A stretch of DNA of 64,000 nucleotides from Cognatishimia sp. F0-27 (GTDB taxonomy: Bacteria > Pseudomonadota > Alphaproteobacteria > Rhodobacterales > Rhodobacteraceae): the NCBI RefSeq assembly GCF_020667845.1, contig NZ_JAFMPQ010000014.1:45321-109320 (forward strand), written 5' to 3'. Of this stretch, positions 26,217 to 35,879 are shown in pieces (the first letter of the stretch is position 1; each line of letters opens with the position of its first letter). The position numbers and the translations under genes are program-made. The notes beneath the pieces are model-generated. The model was given only the letters and a program-made list of their open reading frames with translations. It searched no databases and was not told the origin of the DNA.

Positions 26217-27740
26217 ATGACCTATATCAAGACCGCAATGGTGACGGCCCTGATGGGGGCGACCGCCCTCACCGCCGCCGCTCCGGCCTTTGCCAAGGAT
26301 CTGCGCATCGCGCTCCAATCGGATGCGGACGTGCTCGATCCGGACCAGTCGCGCACCTTTGTGGGGCGCATTGTCTATGCGTCTCTCTGCGACAAGCTGG
26401 TGGACATCACGCCGGACCTTGAAATCATTCCGCAGCTTGCGACCGGATGGGAAACCTCCGAGGACGGCACCGAGATCACCATGACCCTGCGTGAAGGCGT
26501 GGTGTTCCACGACGGCACACCCTTCAATGCCGAGGCCGTCGCCGCCAATATCGAGCGGTCCCAGACGCTTGACGAAAGCCGCCGCAAGTCCGAGCTGTCC
26601 TCCATCACCGGAACAGAGGTGACGGGCGAGTACGAGATCAAGCTGATGCTGGCCGGGCCCGACGCCACGCTCATGGCGCAGCTTGCGGACCGCGCAGGCA
26701 TGATGGTGTCTCCCACCGCAGCGGCCGCAGCCGGTGCCGATTTTGGCCTCAACCCGGTCTGCTCCGGCCCCTTCAGCTTCACCGAGCGCGTGGCGCAGGA
26801 CAAGATCGTGCTCACGAAGTTCGACGATTACTGGAACGCGGACGCGATCAACTTCGACAGCGTCACCTTCCTGCCGATCCCGGATACGACCGTGCGTCTG
26901 GCAAACTTGCAGTCGGGCGATATCGACATGCTCGAACGGCTTGCCGCGACGGATCTGGCACAGGCGGAAGCGGATGAGAACATCGTCGTCGACCGCGCCG
27001 TGTCGCTGGGTTACCAGGGCATCACCTTCAACATCAACAATGGTGAGCGGGGCGATAATCCGTGGGGCAATGACAAGCGTCTGCGCCAGGCGCTGAGCTA
27101 TGCCATCGACCGTGAAGCGCTCAATCAGGTTGTGTTCGAAGGTGCGTTTGCCGCCGGCAACCAGCCCTTCCCGTCAACCTCGCCTTGGTACAACGCCAGC
27201 CTTCCCGTCGAAGGGCAGGACATCGAGAAAGCCAAGGCGCTTTTGGCTGAAGCGGGCTTCCCGGATGGCATCGACCTCGAAGTGCAGGTGCCGAATTCGA
27301 CCGTTCCGCTGGCGGTGATGCAGGTTGTGCAAGCCATGGCCGGTCAGGCAGGCATCAACATTTCGCTGACGTCGAAAGAGTTCGCGACGCTGCTCTCCGA
27401 TCAATCAGCAGGCGACTATCAGGCGAGCCAGATCGGCTGGTCGGGCCGGATCGACCCCGATGGCAACAACCACCAGTTCGCGACGACGGACGGCGGGATC
27501 AACGACTCCAAGTATTCCAACCCGAAGATGGACGAGTTGCTGAACGCTGCGCGTGTCGGCTCCACGACGGAAGAACGCAAGGCGCTCTACGATGAGGCCA
27601 TCGCGATCATGTTGGAGGATCTCAACCGCCTGTTCCTGTATCACGTGACCTGGATCTGGGCCTATAACGACAGCATCAAGGGGTTCACCCCGTATCCGGA
27701 CGGGATGATCCGCCTCGAGGGCGTCACCTGGGAGGAATAA
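26217..27740 (+). CDS. Peptide-type ABC transporter substrate-binding protein (SBP family 5)
   Basis: A 507-residue periplasmic binding protein of the family that carries peptides, nickel, opines or glutathione. The signal peptide is clear (hydrophobic core about residues 8-22, cleavage after AFA at 26). The family opening DLRIALQSDADVLDPDQS and the motif LREGVVFHDGTPFNAEAV follow. GAGAGGAAG lies just before the ATG. The downstream hydrolases suggest that its ligand is an amide-bonded or gamma-glutamyl compound rather than a general peptide. Confidence 0.95.
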   Translation: MTYIKTAMVTALMGATALTAAAPAFAKDLRIALQSDADVLDPDQSRTFVGRIVYASLCDKLVDITPDLEIIPQLATGWETSEDGTEITMTLREGVVFHDGTPFNAEAVAANIERSQTLDESRRKSELSSITGTEVTGEYEIKLMLAGPDATLMAQLADRAGMMVSPTAAAAAGADFGLNPVCSGPFSFTERVAQDKIVLTKFDDYWNADAINFDSVTFLPIPDTTVRLANLQSGDIDMLERLAATDLAQAEADENIVVDRAVSLGYQGITFNINNGERGDNPWGNDKRLRQALSYAIDREALNQVVFEGAFAAGNQPFPSTSPWYNASLPVEGQDIEKAKALLAEAGFPDGIDLEVQVPNSTVPLAVMQVVQAMAGQAGINISLTSKEFATLLSDQSAGDYQASQIGWSGRIDPDGNNHQFATTDGGINDSKYSNPKMDELLNAARVGSTTEERKALYDEAIAIMLEDLNRLFLYHVTWIWAYNDSIKGFTPYPDGMIRLEGVTWEE

Positions 27741-27750
27741 CCTTCCCTGT

Positions 27751-27781
27751 TCCCGCGCCGTTTCCCAAGAGCGGCGCGGGA
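27751..27781 (+). terminator. Stem-loop between binding-protein and permease genes
   Basis: TCCCGCGCCG (27751-27760) pairs perfectly with CGGCGCGGGA (27772-27781) across an 11-base loop, starting 10 bases after the binding-protein stop. A stem at this place in ABC operons commonly stabilises the upstream message or attenuates transcription, so that the binding protein is made in excess over the membrane parts. The following GTTTCAATC is not a strong T-run, so partial rather than full termination is more likely. Confidence 0.6.
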
Positions 27782-27846
27782 GTTTCAATCCGCCGGTCGC
27801 CCCTTCCAAGACCGTTCCGGGCATCCTGACCCATAAGGGCACACCC

Positions 27847-28791
27847 ATGCTGCGTTTTCTGAGCCGTCGCGTGCTGATCGCGCTGCCGACTATCGTTCTG
27901 ATCTCGATCTTCGTCTTTGCGCTGCAAAAGCTTTTGCCGGGTGATCCGCTGCTCGTGATGGCAGGCGAGGAACGCGACCCGGCCGTGCTGGAGGCGCTCC
28001 GCGAGAAATACCGTTTGAACGATCCGATCCCGGTCCAGTATTTCGCGTGGATCGGCAATGCGCTTCAGGGCGACCTCGGCGTTTCGCTGCGCACCGGACA
28101 ACCGGTCACCGAACTGATGGCCGAAAAGCTTCCCGTCACCATACAGCTGGCGGTCATGTCGATGATCTTTGCGCTGGTGATCGGCATTCCCGCGGGTATC
28201 CTCTCCGCCTACAAGAAGGGCACGGTCACCGATTACGTCGCCAATGTCATCGCGCTTTCCGGGCTGTCGATCCCGAATTTCTGGCTGGGTATCATGCTCA
28301 TCCTGCTGGTGTCTGTGAAGTGGCAACTGCTGCCCGCCTCCGGATACGTGCCGCTGTCGGAGGATTTCTGGCAATCCATCCGCACCATGCTCATGCCATC
28401 CTTTGTCCTTGGCACAGCCCTTGCCGCAACGCTGATGCGCCACACCCGCTCGTCGATGCTTGGGGTGCTGAGCGCCGATTATGTGCGCACGGCCCGCGCC
28501 AAGGGGCTTTCGGAGCGCGTCGTGGTGCTCAAGCACGGTTTGCGCAATGCGCTCACCCCGATCGTGACGCTGACCGCGCTCCTTTTCGGAGAGCTGGTGG
28601 CGGGGGCGGTGCTGACCGAGCAGATCTTTACCATTCCCGGCTTTGGCAAACTCGTGGTCGATGCGGTGTTCAATCGTGACTACGCCGTGGTGCAGGGGAT
28701 CGTGCTGGTCACGGCCGTTGGCTTCATCTTCATGAACCTCGTCGCCGACGCGCTCTATTTTGTGCTCAACCCCCGTCTGAGGGAGCAGTGA
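27847..28791 (+). CDS. Peptide-type ABC transporter permease (DppB-like)
   Basis: A 314-residue inner-membrane permease with six expected helices. The start MLRFLSRRVLIALPTIVLIS and the early FALQKLLPGDPL segment are typical of DppB/GsiC proteins. The cytoplasmic EAA loop that contacts the ATPase reads VRTARAKGLSERVVVLKHGLRNAL-like at about residues 214-237. It is followed after one base by the second permease. Confidence 0.95.
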   Translation: MLRFLSRRVLIALPTIVLISIFVFALQKLLPGDPLLVMAGEERDPAVLEALREKYRLNDPIPVQYFAWIGNALQGDLGVSLRTGQPVTELMAEKLPVTIQLAVMSMIFALVIGIPAGILSAYKKGTVTDYVANVIALSGLSIPNFWLGIMLILLVSVKWQLLPASGYVPLSEDFWQSIRTMLMPSFVLGTALAATLMRHTRSSMLGVLSADYVRTARAKGLSERVVVLKHGLRNALTPIVTLTALLFGELVAGAVLTEQIFTIPGFGKLVVDAVFNRDYAVVQGIVLVTAVGFIFMNLVADALYFVLNPRLREQ

Positions 28792-28792
28792 C

Positions 28793-29686
28793 ATGACCGA
28801 TGCCGCCACCCCGTCGACCATCACCGCCGCCACCGACCCGGTTCTTGCCGCCAAGCCGGAAAACCGCGTCTGGAAAAAGTTCCGCAGCCACAAATCCGCG
28901 CTGTTTGGCGGAATTCTCGTGACGTTCTTCGTTGCCATCGCGGTGCTTGCCCCGATCCTGCCGATCGCTGATCCGGCCGCGACCGACTGGGGGGCCGTGC
29001 GCAAGGCGCCAAGCTGGGATCACTGGATGGGCACGGACGAGATCGGTCGCGATGTCATGGCCCGGATGATCTGGGGCGCGCAGGCGTCCTTGCTCGCGGG
29101 GGTCGTCTCTGTCGGAATCGCGCTGATGCTGGGCGTGCCGCTCGGGATCATGGCCGGCTATTTCGGGGGCTGGACCGATGCGGTGATCTCGCGCTGCACC
29201 GAAGCGTTGCTCGCCGCGCCGTTCCTGATCCTCGCCATTGCGCTGGCTGCATTTCTTGGCCCGTCTCTGACCAATGCCATGATCGCCATCGGTATCTCGG
29301 CGACGCCGATCTTCATCCGCCTGACGCGCGGACAGGTGATCAACATCAAGTCAGAGGATTACGTCGAGAGCGCCCACGCGATCGGCCTGCCGACGCCGCG
29401 GATCCTGACGCGCTACATCCTTCCCAACGTGCTGCCGCCGATCCTCGTGCAGGCAACGCTGACCATCGCGACGGCGATTATCGCCGAAGCCTCGCTGAGC
29501 TTTCTCGGTCTCGGGCAGCAACCGCCCGAACCAAGCTGGGGCTCCATGCTCAACACCGCCAAGAACTTCCTCAATCAGGCGCCATGGATGGCGATGTGGC
29601 CGGGGATCTCGATCTTTCTCGTGGTGCTTGGCTTCAACCTTCTGGGCGACGGGCTGCGCGACGCGCTTGACCCGCGCGAACACTGA
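28793..29686 (+). CDS. Peptide-type ABC transporter permease (DppC-like)
   Basis: A 297-residue permease pairing with the preceding gene product. The DppC-type N-terminal cytoplasmic segment (VWKKFRSHKSALFGG) precedes the first membrane helix. HWMGTDEIGRDVMARMIWGA is the conserved periplasmic segment, and the EAA loop reads YVESAHAIGLPTPRILTRY. The C-terminus NLLGDGLRDALDPRE is the family hallmark. Confidence 0.95.
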   Translation: MTDAATPSTITAATDPVLAAKPENRVWKKFRSHKSALFGGILVTFFVAIAVLAPILPIADPAATDWGAVRKAPSWDHWMGTDEIGRDVMARMIWGAQASLLAGVVSVGIALMLGVPLGIMAGYFGGWTDAVISRCTEALLAAPFLILAIALAAFLGPSLTNAMIAIGISATPIFIRLTRGQVINIKSEDYVESAHAIGLPTPRILTRYILPNVLPPILVQATLTIATAIIAEASLSFLGLGQQPPEPSWGSMLNTAKNFLNQAPWMAMWPGISIFLVVLGFNLLGDGLRDALDPREH

Positions 29687-29744
29687 CGCGTCGCCTGCAT
29701 CACCATTGTCGCGCAACCCCGCGCTCAAACTACAAGAGGCATCC

Positions 29745-31526
29745 ATGTCCGATTTTACCACCCGTCCCGAGATCCGCGGAACCTTCGGCGTCGCCACATC
29801 CACCCACTGGATTGCCTCCGCAGTGGGCATGGCCATCCTCGAAAAGGGCGGCAACGCCTTTGACGCGGCGGTTGCGACGGCCCTGACCCTGCAAGTGGTC
29901 GAGCCGCATCTCAACGGGCCGGCGGGTGACATGCCCGCGATCTTCCACAAGGCCGAGACCGGCGAGACGCAGGTGTTGTGCGCCCAAGGCGTGGCACCCA
30001 AGGCGGCCACGATCGACCATTACAAGGCCGAGGGGCTGACCCTGATCCCCGGCTCCGGTCTGCTCGCGACGGTGGTGCCGGGCGCGTTTGACGGCTGGAT
30101 GCTGATGCTTCGCGATCATGGCACGATGACCCTGCGCGAGGTCATGCAACCCGCGATCGATTACGCGCGCGACGGGCATCCGGTGCTCCCGCGCGTGGCC
30201 AACACAATCGCGGGGCTTAAAGACTATTTTGCCGAGGAATGGCCGACGTCCGCCGCCGTATGGACCCCGGGTGGCGAGGCCCCGGAGCCCAACAGCCTGT
30301 TCAAGAACCCGGATCTCGCCGCCACCTATGATCGGCTCGCCGGCGCAGAAGGGGAGACCCGGGAGGCGCAAATCGACGCTGCCCGCGCCATGTGGCGTGA
30401 AGGCTTCGTCGCCGATGCGATCTTTGATTATCTCAAGGATGCCAAGGTGCATGACGTGTCCGAGGCCAAGCATGCGGCCGTGCTCGCCCCCGAGGACCTG
30501 ACGGACTGGCAAGCGAGTTACGAGGCCCCCCTCAGCTACGAATACCACGGTTGGACGGTGCACAAGACCCAGGCCTGGTCACAGGGACCGGTGTTGTTGC
30601 AGACGCTGGCGATCCTCAAGGGGTTCGACCTTGGCGCGATGGACCCCAGCGGCGCCGAATTCGTGCACACGGTGATCGAGGCGATGAAGCTCGCCTATGC
30701 GGATCGTGAAGCCTATTACGGCGATCCGGACTTCTCCGAAATCCCGATGGATCACTTGCTGAGCGACGCCTACAACGCCGAACGCCGAAAGCTGATCACC
30801 GACATGGCGAGCCTTGAGCACCGCCCCGGCGTGGTGCCCGGCTTCGAAGAGCAGGCGAGCCGCTACATCGAGCGCGCTGCGCGTGATTTCAACGTGGGCG
30901 GTGTCGCCGCGCAAGAGCCGACCATGGCGCATCTGACCGAAAAGCGCGGCGATACGGTGCATCTCGACATCATCGACCGCTGGGGCAACATGGTTGCCGC
31001 GACACCGTCGGGCGGGTGGTTGCAAAGCTCGCCGGTCATTCCCGGGCTTGGTTTCCCGCTGAACTCCCGCGCCCAGATGTACTGGCTCGAAGATGGGTTG
31101 CCGACATCGCTCGCGCCGGGGCGCCGCCCGCGCACGACCCTCACGCCCTCGCTGGCCGAAAAAGAGGGCGTGCGCATGGTGTTTGGCACCCCCGGTGGCG
31201 ACCAGCAGGATCAGTGGCAGCTGATCTGGTTCCTGCGTTTCGTGCATTTCGGGATGGGCCTTCAGGAATGCATGGACCAGCCGCTCTTCCACTCGATGCA
31301 TTTCCAGGGTTCGTTCTTCCCGCGCGAAGCCCGTCCCGGCGAGATGATGATCGAGCCGAATGTGGGCGATGCCTGCATCGCCGATCTGCGCGCGCGGGGC
31401 CACAAGGTCACCGTTGCGGATCCGTGGACGGTGGGCCGTTTGACCGCGGCGCTGCGCGAGACCGATGGCACGATGCGCGCCGCTGCCACGCCGCGCCTGA
31501 TGCAGGCCTACGCGGTTGGGCGCTGA
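29745..31526 (+). CDS. Gamma-glutamyltransferase family protein (Ntn hydrolase)
   Basis: A 593-residue protein of the gamma-glutamyltranspeptidase superfamily, which cleaves itself to expose an N-terminal threonine that hydrolyses or transfers gamma-glutamyl (or other acyl) groups. The likely nucleophile is Thr404 in KRGDTVHLDIIDRWGNMVA. The N-terminal GGNAFDAAVATALTLQVVEPHLNG-type block and the late TLTPSLAEKEG and GTPGGDQQDQWQL blocks are typical. I see no signal peptide, unlike classical periplasmic GGT, so it acts in the cytoplasm on imported substrate. The ATG at 29745 follows AAGAGG. It sits directly after the importer genes and three bases before the DUF1028 gene. Confidence 0.92.
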   Translation: MSDFTTRPEIRGTFGVATSTHWIASAVGMAILEKGGNAFDAAVATALTLQVVEPHLNGPAGDMPAIFHKAETGETQVLCAQGVAPKAATIDHYKAEGLTLIPGSGLLATVVPGAFDGWMLMLRDHGTMTLREVMQPAIDYARDGHPVLPRVANTIAGLKDYFAEEWPTSAAVWTPGGEAPEPNSLFKNPDLAATYDRLAGAEGETREAQIDAARAMWREGFVADAIFDYLKDAKVHDVSEAKHAAVLAPEDLTDWQASYEAPLSYEYHGWTVHKTQAWSQGPVLLQTLAILKGFDLGAMDPSGAEFVHTVIEAMKLAYADREAYYGDPDFSEIPMDHLLSDAYNAERRKLITDMASLEHRPGVVPGFEEQASRYIERAARDFNVGGVAAQEPTMAHLTEKRGDTVHLDIIDRWGNMVAATPSGGWLQSSPVIPGLGFPLNSRAQMYWLEDGLPTSLAPGRRPRTTLTPSLAEKEGVRMVFGTPGGDQQDQWQLIWFLRFVHFGMGLQECMDQPLFHSMHFQGSFFPREARPGEMMIEPNVGDACIADLRARGHKVTVADPWTVGRLTAALRETDGTMRAAATPRLMQAYAVGR

Positions 31527-31529
31527 GCC

Positions 31530-32279
31530 ATGACCTGGTCGCTGATCGCGCGGGATACGGATGGCAGCGTCGGTCTGATCGTGGCCTCGAAGTTCTTTGC
31601 CTGCGGAGCAATTGTTCCGCAGGTCGGCGCAGAGGTTGCGGTGGCGAGCCAGGCGTTCTGCAACCCGATCTGGGGCACGGAGGGACGCCGTCGCCTCGAC
31701 GCGGGCGAGACCGCGACGGATGTCCTCGCCGATCTGGTTGGGCGTGACGAGGGGCATGCGATCCGGCAGGCCCACATGATGGACCGTGCGGGCGGGTTCG
31801 CGGCCCATACCGGTGCAGATTGCGTCGGTTGGGCGGGCCACCTCATTGCGGACACGCATTCCGTTGCGGGCAACATGCTCAGCGGGGAAGACGTGCTTGA
31901 GGCCACGTCCGAGGCGTTTACCGCCCACGCCGCGCGTCCGTTTGCAGACCGGCTCATCGCGGCCATGCAAGCCGGTGAGGCGGCCGGTGGCGACAAGCGC
32001 GGCCGCCAGGCCGCAGGGCTGATCATCCACCGTGGCGAAGACCACGCCTGGCTCGATATCCGCGCCGACGATCACGCGGATCCCTTGGCTGAGCTTGCCC
32101 GCTTGTGGGACGTGGCACAGGAACGCTATGTCCATTTCGCCGAAGGCCTCCCGACGCGGGAGCGGTTCTCAGGCACACCGCGACGCGACGGGATCGATCG
32201 GGCCATCGCGGAAGCCGAAGCGCGCCGCAAGGCGGCCGGTCTGCCAAGTCGGAGCTTTGCGGTGGAAACCGGGTTGTGA
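31530..32279 (+). CDS. DUF1028 domain protein, predicted Ntn-type hydrolase
   Basis: A 249-residue DUF1028 protein. The family opens with an xTWSLIARD segment whose Thr or Ser follows the initiator methionine, then GLIVASKFFACGAIVP and a conserved GADCVGWAGH. The fold is predicted to be Ntn-hydrolase-like, with residue 2 (Thr2 here) a candidate nucleophile after Met removal; this is prediction, not demonstrated function. Homologues repeatedly occur beside amidase and peptide-transporter genes. Here it lies three bases after the gamma-glutamyltransferase-like gene. Confidence 0.88.
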   Translation: MTWSLIARDTDGSVGLIVASKFFACGAIVPQVGAEVAVASQAFCNPIWGTEGRRRLDAGETATDVLADLVGRDEGHAIRQAHMMDRAGGFAAHTGADCVGWAGHLIADTHSVAGNMLSGEDVLEATSEAFTAHAARPFADRLIAAMQAGEAAGGDKRGRQAAGLIIHRGEDHAWLDIRADDHADPLAELARLWDVAQERYVHFAEGLPTRERFSGTPRRDGIDRAIAEAEARRKAAGLPSRSFAVETGL

Positions 32280-32301
32280 CACATAACGGAGCCAACAGAC
32301 C

Positions 32302-33024
32302 ATGAGCATCGCCTTTGGCACCGGGACAACGCGCGCCGTGAAAGAGAAGGTGCTGGCGCTGATCCGTTCGGGCGATCTTGGCCCCGATGGGAAATTGCCG
32401 ACAGAGCGTGACCTGGCAGAACGATTCGCGGTGGGGCGTCGCTACATCCGGCAAGCGCTTGACGCGCTCGAAGAAGAAGGGTTGGTCTGGCGCAAACAGG
32501 GCAAAGGCACCTTTGCGGGCCAGCCCGTGGACCCGATGGGCGATCTGGCCGCCAAGATCACGGGACAGACCACGGCGCTTGAGGTGATGGAAGCGCGGCT
32601 CTGCATCGAGCCGGAACTGGCCGCACTCTGCGCGGACCGCATGACCGAAGAGGAAATTGCCCGGCTGCGCCATCTGGCGCAGCGCCAGTTCGAGGCAACC
32701 GATCCGCAGGCAACCGAGCTGTGGGACGGGTCGCTGCACCGGCTCATTGCGCAATGCGCGCGCAACCGCCCGCTTCTGACCGCCTATTCGCTGCTTGACC
32801 GGATCAGGTCCAATCCCGACTGGGTCACGTTGCGCGCGAAGGGCCGCAGCGCCGCATCGCTTGCGGTCACCCATAACGAGCATCTCGCGATCATCGAGGC
32901 CATCGCCGCTCGGCACGCGGACAGCGCGCGTATCGCGATGCGCGATCACTTGCAGACGCGGTTCGACGCGCTGCGGGATGCGCCCGATGTGGATCTTCAG
33001 GCGACGGAGGCGCGGCATGGCTGA
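32302..33024 (+). CDS. GntR family (FCD-type) transcriptional regulator
   Basis: A 240-residue regulator. Its winged helix is visible in LPTERDLAERFAVGRRYIRQ and ALEEEGLVWRKQGKGTF, and the FCD effector domain in LEVMEARLCIEPELAALCAD and WDGSLHRLIAQCARNRPL. It lies inside the operon it probably controls, 22 bases after the DUF1028 gene and overlapping the amidase by eight bases. It is only distantly like the GntR protein at 16946, so the two probably answer to different ligands. No operator is obvious in the short gap before it. Confidence 0.92.
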   Translation: MSIAFGTGTTRAVKEKVLALIRSGDLGPDGKLPTERDLAERFAVGRRYIRQALDALEEEGLVWRKQGKGTFAGQPVDPMGDLAAKITGQTTALEVMEARLCIEPELAALCADRMTEEEIARLRHLAQRQFEATDPQATELWDGSLHRLIAQCARNRPLLTAYSLLDRIRSNPDWVTLRAKGRSAASLAVTHNEHLAIIEAIAARHADSARIAMRDHLQTRFDALRDAPDVDLQATEARHG

Positions 33025-34669
33025 GCCGATCAATCAAGACGATATCGCTGCAGCCGAGCGGGTCATGGGGGTCACCTATACGCAAGCCGAGCGCGCGCAG
33101 AGCCTCGAAACGCTGGAAGCGCAGATCCTTGCGGCCAAGGCGCGCCGCGCGGTTCCGCTGACGCACGCAACCCCGATGGCGAGCCGTTTTGACCCGCGCT
33201 TGCCCGGCTTTGTCATGCCGGTCTCGCGCTCTGGCCTTCGCCTGTCGACCCGGAACGCGCCACTTCCGGATGACGAAACTGCGATCGCCTTTGCGCCGGT
33301 GACCGATCTGGCGCACTGGATCGCAACCGGTCAACTGACCGCGCGTCGTCTGACGGAGCTGTATCTCGCCCGGATTGCCGCGCAGAACCCGGTGCTGAAC
33401 TGCTTTGCCACCGTCACGCCCGAGCGCGCCCTGGCGGAGGCCGACGCGATGGACAGCCTGACCTGCGCGGGTGTCTCGCTCGGCCCGCTGCATGGTATCC
33501 CTTACGGGCTCAAGGATCTCTTCGATACCCGGGGCATCGTGACGGGCTGGGGGGCTGAGCCATACCGCGACCGCGTGCCCGAGAGCGACGCCGCCGTGAC
33601 GCGCCGGATGCGCGAAGCAGGCGCGGTGCTTCTGGGCAAGACAACGCTCGGGGCTCTGGCCTATGGCGATCTGTGGTATGGCGGGCGCACGCGCAATCCG
33701 TGGAACCCGCAGGAAGGCGCGTCGGGCTCGTCGGCGGGGTCTGCCTCCGCCACGGCGGCGGGGCTTTGCGCCTTTGCGATCGGAACCGAAACGCTGGGGT
33801 CCATCACCTCGCCATCCGATCGCTGCGGGACAACCGGTCTGCGCCCGACATTCGGCCGGGTTTCGCGGGCCGGGGCCATGACATTGTGCTGGTCGCTGGA
33901 CAAGGTCGGCCCGATCTGCCGCTCGGTCGAGGATACGGGCATCGTGCTCGCGGCGCTGAACGGCGGCGACGGAGCGGATCGCGGCTCGATCGATGCCGCC
34001 TTTGCCTTTGACGCTACTGCTTCTGTCGAGGGCATGGTTCTGGGCTACTTGCCCGAAGCGTTCGGTGACGGGGCCACCGCCATCGACCATGCCGCGCTTG
34101 AGGCCGCCCGTGGCCTTGGGATGGAGCTGCGCGCGGTCACGCTTGAAGATCTGCCCTATGCCAGCCTGATCAACATCCTGTATGCCGAGGCCGCTGCCGC
34201 TTTCGAGGAATTGACGCTGAGCGACCGTGACGACGCGCTATGCTGGCAGGACGCGGCCGCATGGCCTAACAAGATGCGAACCGCCCGCTTCCTCTCTGCT
34301 GTCGATCACGTGCAACTCGACCGGCTCCGCTACCGCGTATGCGAGGCGCTAGAATCCATGATGACCGGTATCGACGTGCTTATCGGGCCGTTCCGCACCG
34401 GGCCGATGCTTGTCGCCTCCAACTTCACCGGTCACCCCTGCCTGCATTTGCGCGCCGGCTTTCACGAGCAGCCGACCCGCATGCCCGGCGTGCTGGGTGC
34501 CGGCGCACCCGGTGCGGCACCGGATGCGGCCGAGGAGACCTTCCGCGTGCCGCAGGGCATCTCTCTTTGGGGGCCGCTCTTTGACGAGGGGCGGCTGCTT
34601 TCGGTCGGCATGGCGCTCGAAGCCGCGCTGGGTGTCGCAGACCAGCGCCCGCCACCCGCGGCTCCCTGA
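33017..34669 (+). CDS. Amidase (amidase-signature family)
   Basis: A 550-residue amidase-signature hydrolase cleaving a C-N amide bond in the cytoplasm. The Ser-cisSer-Lys triad can be placed as Lys166 (YGLKDLFDT), Ser238 (GASGSSAGS) and Ser262 (TLGSITSPSDRCG), with the usual 72 and 24 residue spacing. It has about 60 extra residues before the catalytic core, partly charged (residues 1-50). The ATG at 33017 overlaps the gntR stop by eight bases. Relatives include glutamyl-tRNA amidotransferase A and nitrogenous-compound amidases; tRNA amidation is unlikely in this context. Confidence 0.93.
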   Translation: MAEPINQDDIAAAERVMGVTYTQAERAQSLETLEAQILAAKARRAVPLTHATPMASRFDPRLPGFVMPVSRSGLRLSTRNAPLPDDETAIAFAPVTDLAHWIATGQLTARRLTELYLARIAAQNPVLNCFATVTPERALAEADAMDSLTCAGVSLGPLHGIPYGLKDLFDTRGIVTGWGAEPYRDRVPESDAAVTRRMREAGAVLLGKTTLGALAYGDLWYGGRTRNPWNPQEGASGSSAGSASATAAGLCAFAIGTETLGSITSPSDRCGTTGLRPTFGRVSRAGAMTLCWSLDKVGPICRSVEDTGIVLAALNGGDGADRGSIDAAFAFDATASVEGMVLGYLPEAFGDGATAIDHAALEAARGLGMELRAVTLEDLPYASLINILYAEAAAAFEELTLSDRDDALCWQDAAAWPNKMRTARFLSAVDHVQLDRLRYRVCEALESMMTGIDVLIGPFRTGPMLVASNFTGHPCLHLRAGFHEQPTRMPGVLGAGAPGAAPDAAEETFRVPQGISLWGPLFDEGRLLSVGMALEAALGVADQRPPPAAP

Positions 34670-34712
34670 TACGCCATCGCTTACACGCCCCTATCCATCC
34701 CGGAGGTTCTCT

Positions 34713-35879
34713 ATGCCCATCCGCAACCGTTTTGCAGAGCTGCATCCCGATATCACCGCGTGGCGGCGCGACCTGCACGCTCATCCCGAACTGCAATATG
34801 ATTTGCCACGCACCGCCGGGATCGTGGCCGACAAACTGCGCGCTTTCGGGTGCGATTCCGTGATCGAGGGGATCGGCCGCACCGGTGTGGTGGCGCTGAT
34901 CAAGGGCAAGTCAGACACATCCCGCAGGACCATCGCCTTTCGTGCCGACATGGACGCGCTGCCCATCTTCGAGGCGACAGGTGCACCCCACGCCTCCAAA
35001 ACTCCCGGCAAGATGCATGCCTGCGGCCATGACGGACATACCGCGATGCTGCTCGGGGCCGCGCAATACCTTGCAGAGACCCGGAATTTCGACGGCACCG
35101 TCGCCGTCGTCTTCCAGCCCGCAGAAGAGGGCGGCGCCGGGGCGGAGGCCATGGTGCAGGATGGGTTGATCGAGACATTCGGCATCTCCGAGATCTACGG
35201 GCTGCACAATTCGCCGCTCTTGCCGCTTGGGCAATTCGCGATCCGGCCGGGGGCGTTCTATGCCGCGGTCGACAGCTTCCACATCGAGGTCCGAGGCAAG
35301 GGCGGCCACGCCGCCCGGCCAAACAACACGGTCGACACCACGCTTGCGGCCTCCGCCATCGTCATGGCGCTGCAATCCGTGGTCTCGCGCAATACCGATC
35401 CGCAACAGCCCCTCGTCGTCTCCGTGACGTCCTTCCGCACCGAAAGCGAGGCGTTCAACGTTATCCCGGAACAGGTGATGCTGCGCGGCACCGTGCGCAG
35501 CTTTGACATGGAGGTGCGCAACGCGACCATCGCCCGGATCGAGCGCATCGCCGCGCTCACCGCCGAAAGCTACGGCGCAACGGCGACGTTCGGCTTCGAC
35601 GAGGAGCCCTATCCCGTCATGGCCAATCACGAGGTCGAAACCGCGCATTGTGTTGCCGCCGCAGAAGCCGTCTCCGGCACCTGCATCACCGATGCGCCGC
35701 GCACCACGGGCGGCGAAGACTTCGCCTATATGCTTCAGGCCTGTCCCGGCGCCTATATCCAGCTTGGGATCGGGGAGGGGCCGGGCCTGCATCACCCGTC
35801 TTATGACTTCAACGACGAGGTCATTCCCACAGGGTGCTCCTACTGGGTGAGCCTTGCCGAACAGCGGTTGCCGCTATGA
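34713..35879 (+). CDS. M20 family amidohydrolase (hippurate hydrolase/aminoacylase type)
   Basis: A 388-residue metal-dependent amidohydrolase that removes N-acyl groups from amino acids or cleaves related amides. Visible are the N-terminal ITAWRRDLHAHPELQYD, the first metal motif IAFRADMDALPI, HACGHDGHTAMLLGAA with the Cys/His ligands, and the Glu pair in VFQPAEEGGAGA. The lid-domain histidine is in RGKGGHAARPNN. CGGAGG lies nine bases upstream of the ATG. It follows the amidase by 43 bases and overlaps the acetamidase gene as ATGA. Confidence 0.94.
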   Translation: MPIRNRFAELHPDITAWRRDLHAHPELQYDLPRTAGIVADKLRAFGCDSVIEGIGRTGVVALIKGKSDTSRRTIAFRADMDALPIFEATGAPHASKTPGKMHACGHDGHTAMLLGAAQYLAETRNFDGTVAVVFQPAEEGGAGAEAMVQDGLIETFGISEIYGLHNSPLLPLGQFAIRPGAFYAAVDSFHIEVRGKGGHAARPNNTVDTTLAASAIVMALQSVVSRNTDPQQPLVVSVTSFRTESEAFNVIPEQVMLRGTVRSFDMEVRNATIARIERIAALTAESYGATATFGFDEEPYPVMANHEVETAHCVAAAEAVSGTCITDAPRTTGGEDFAYMLQACPGAYIQLGIGEGPGLHHPSYDFNDEVIPTGCSYWVSLAEQRLPL

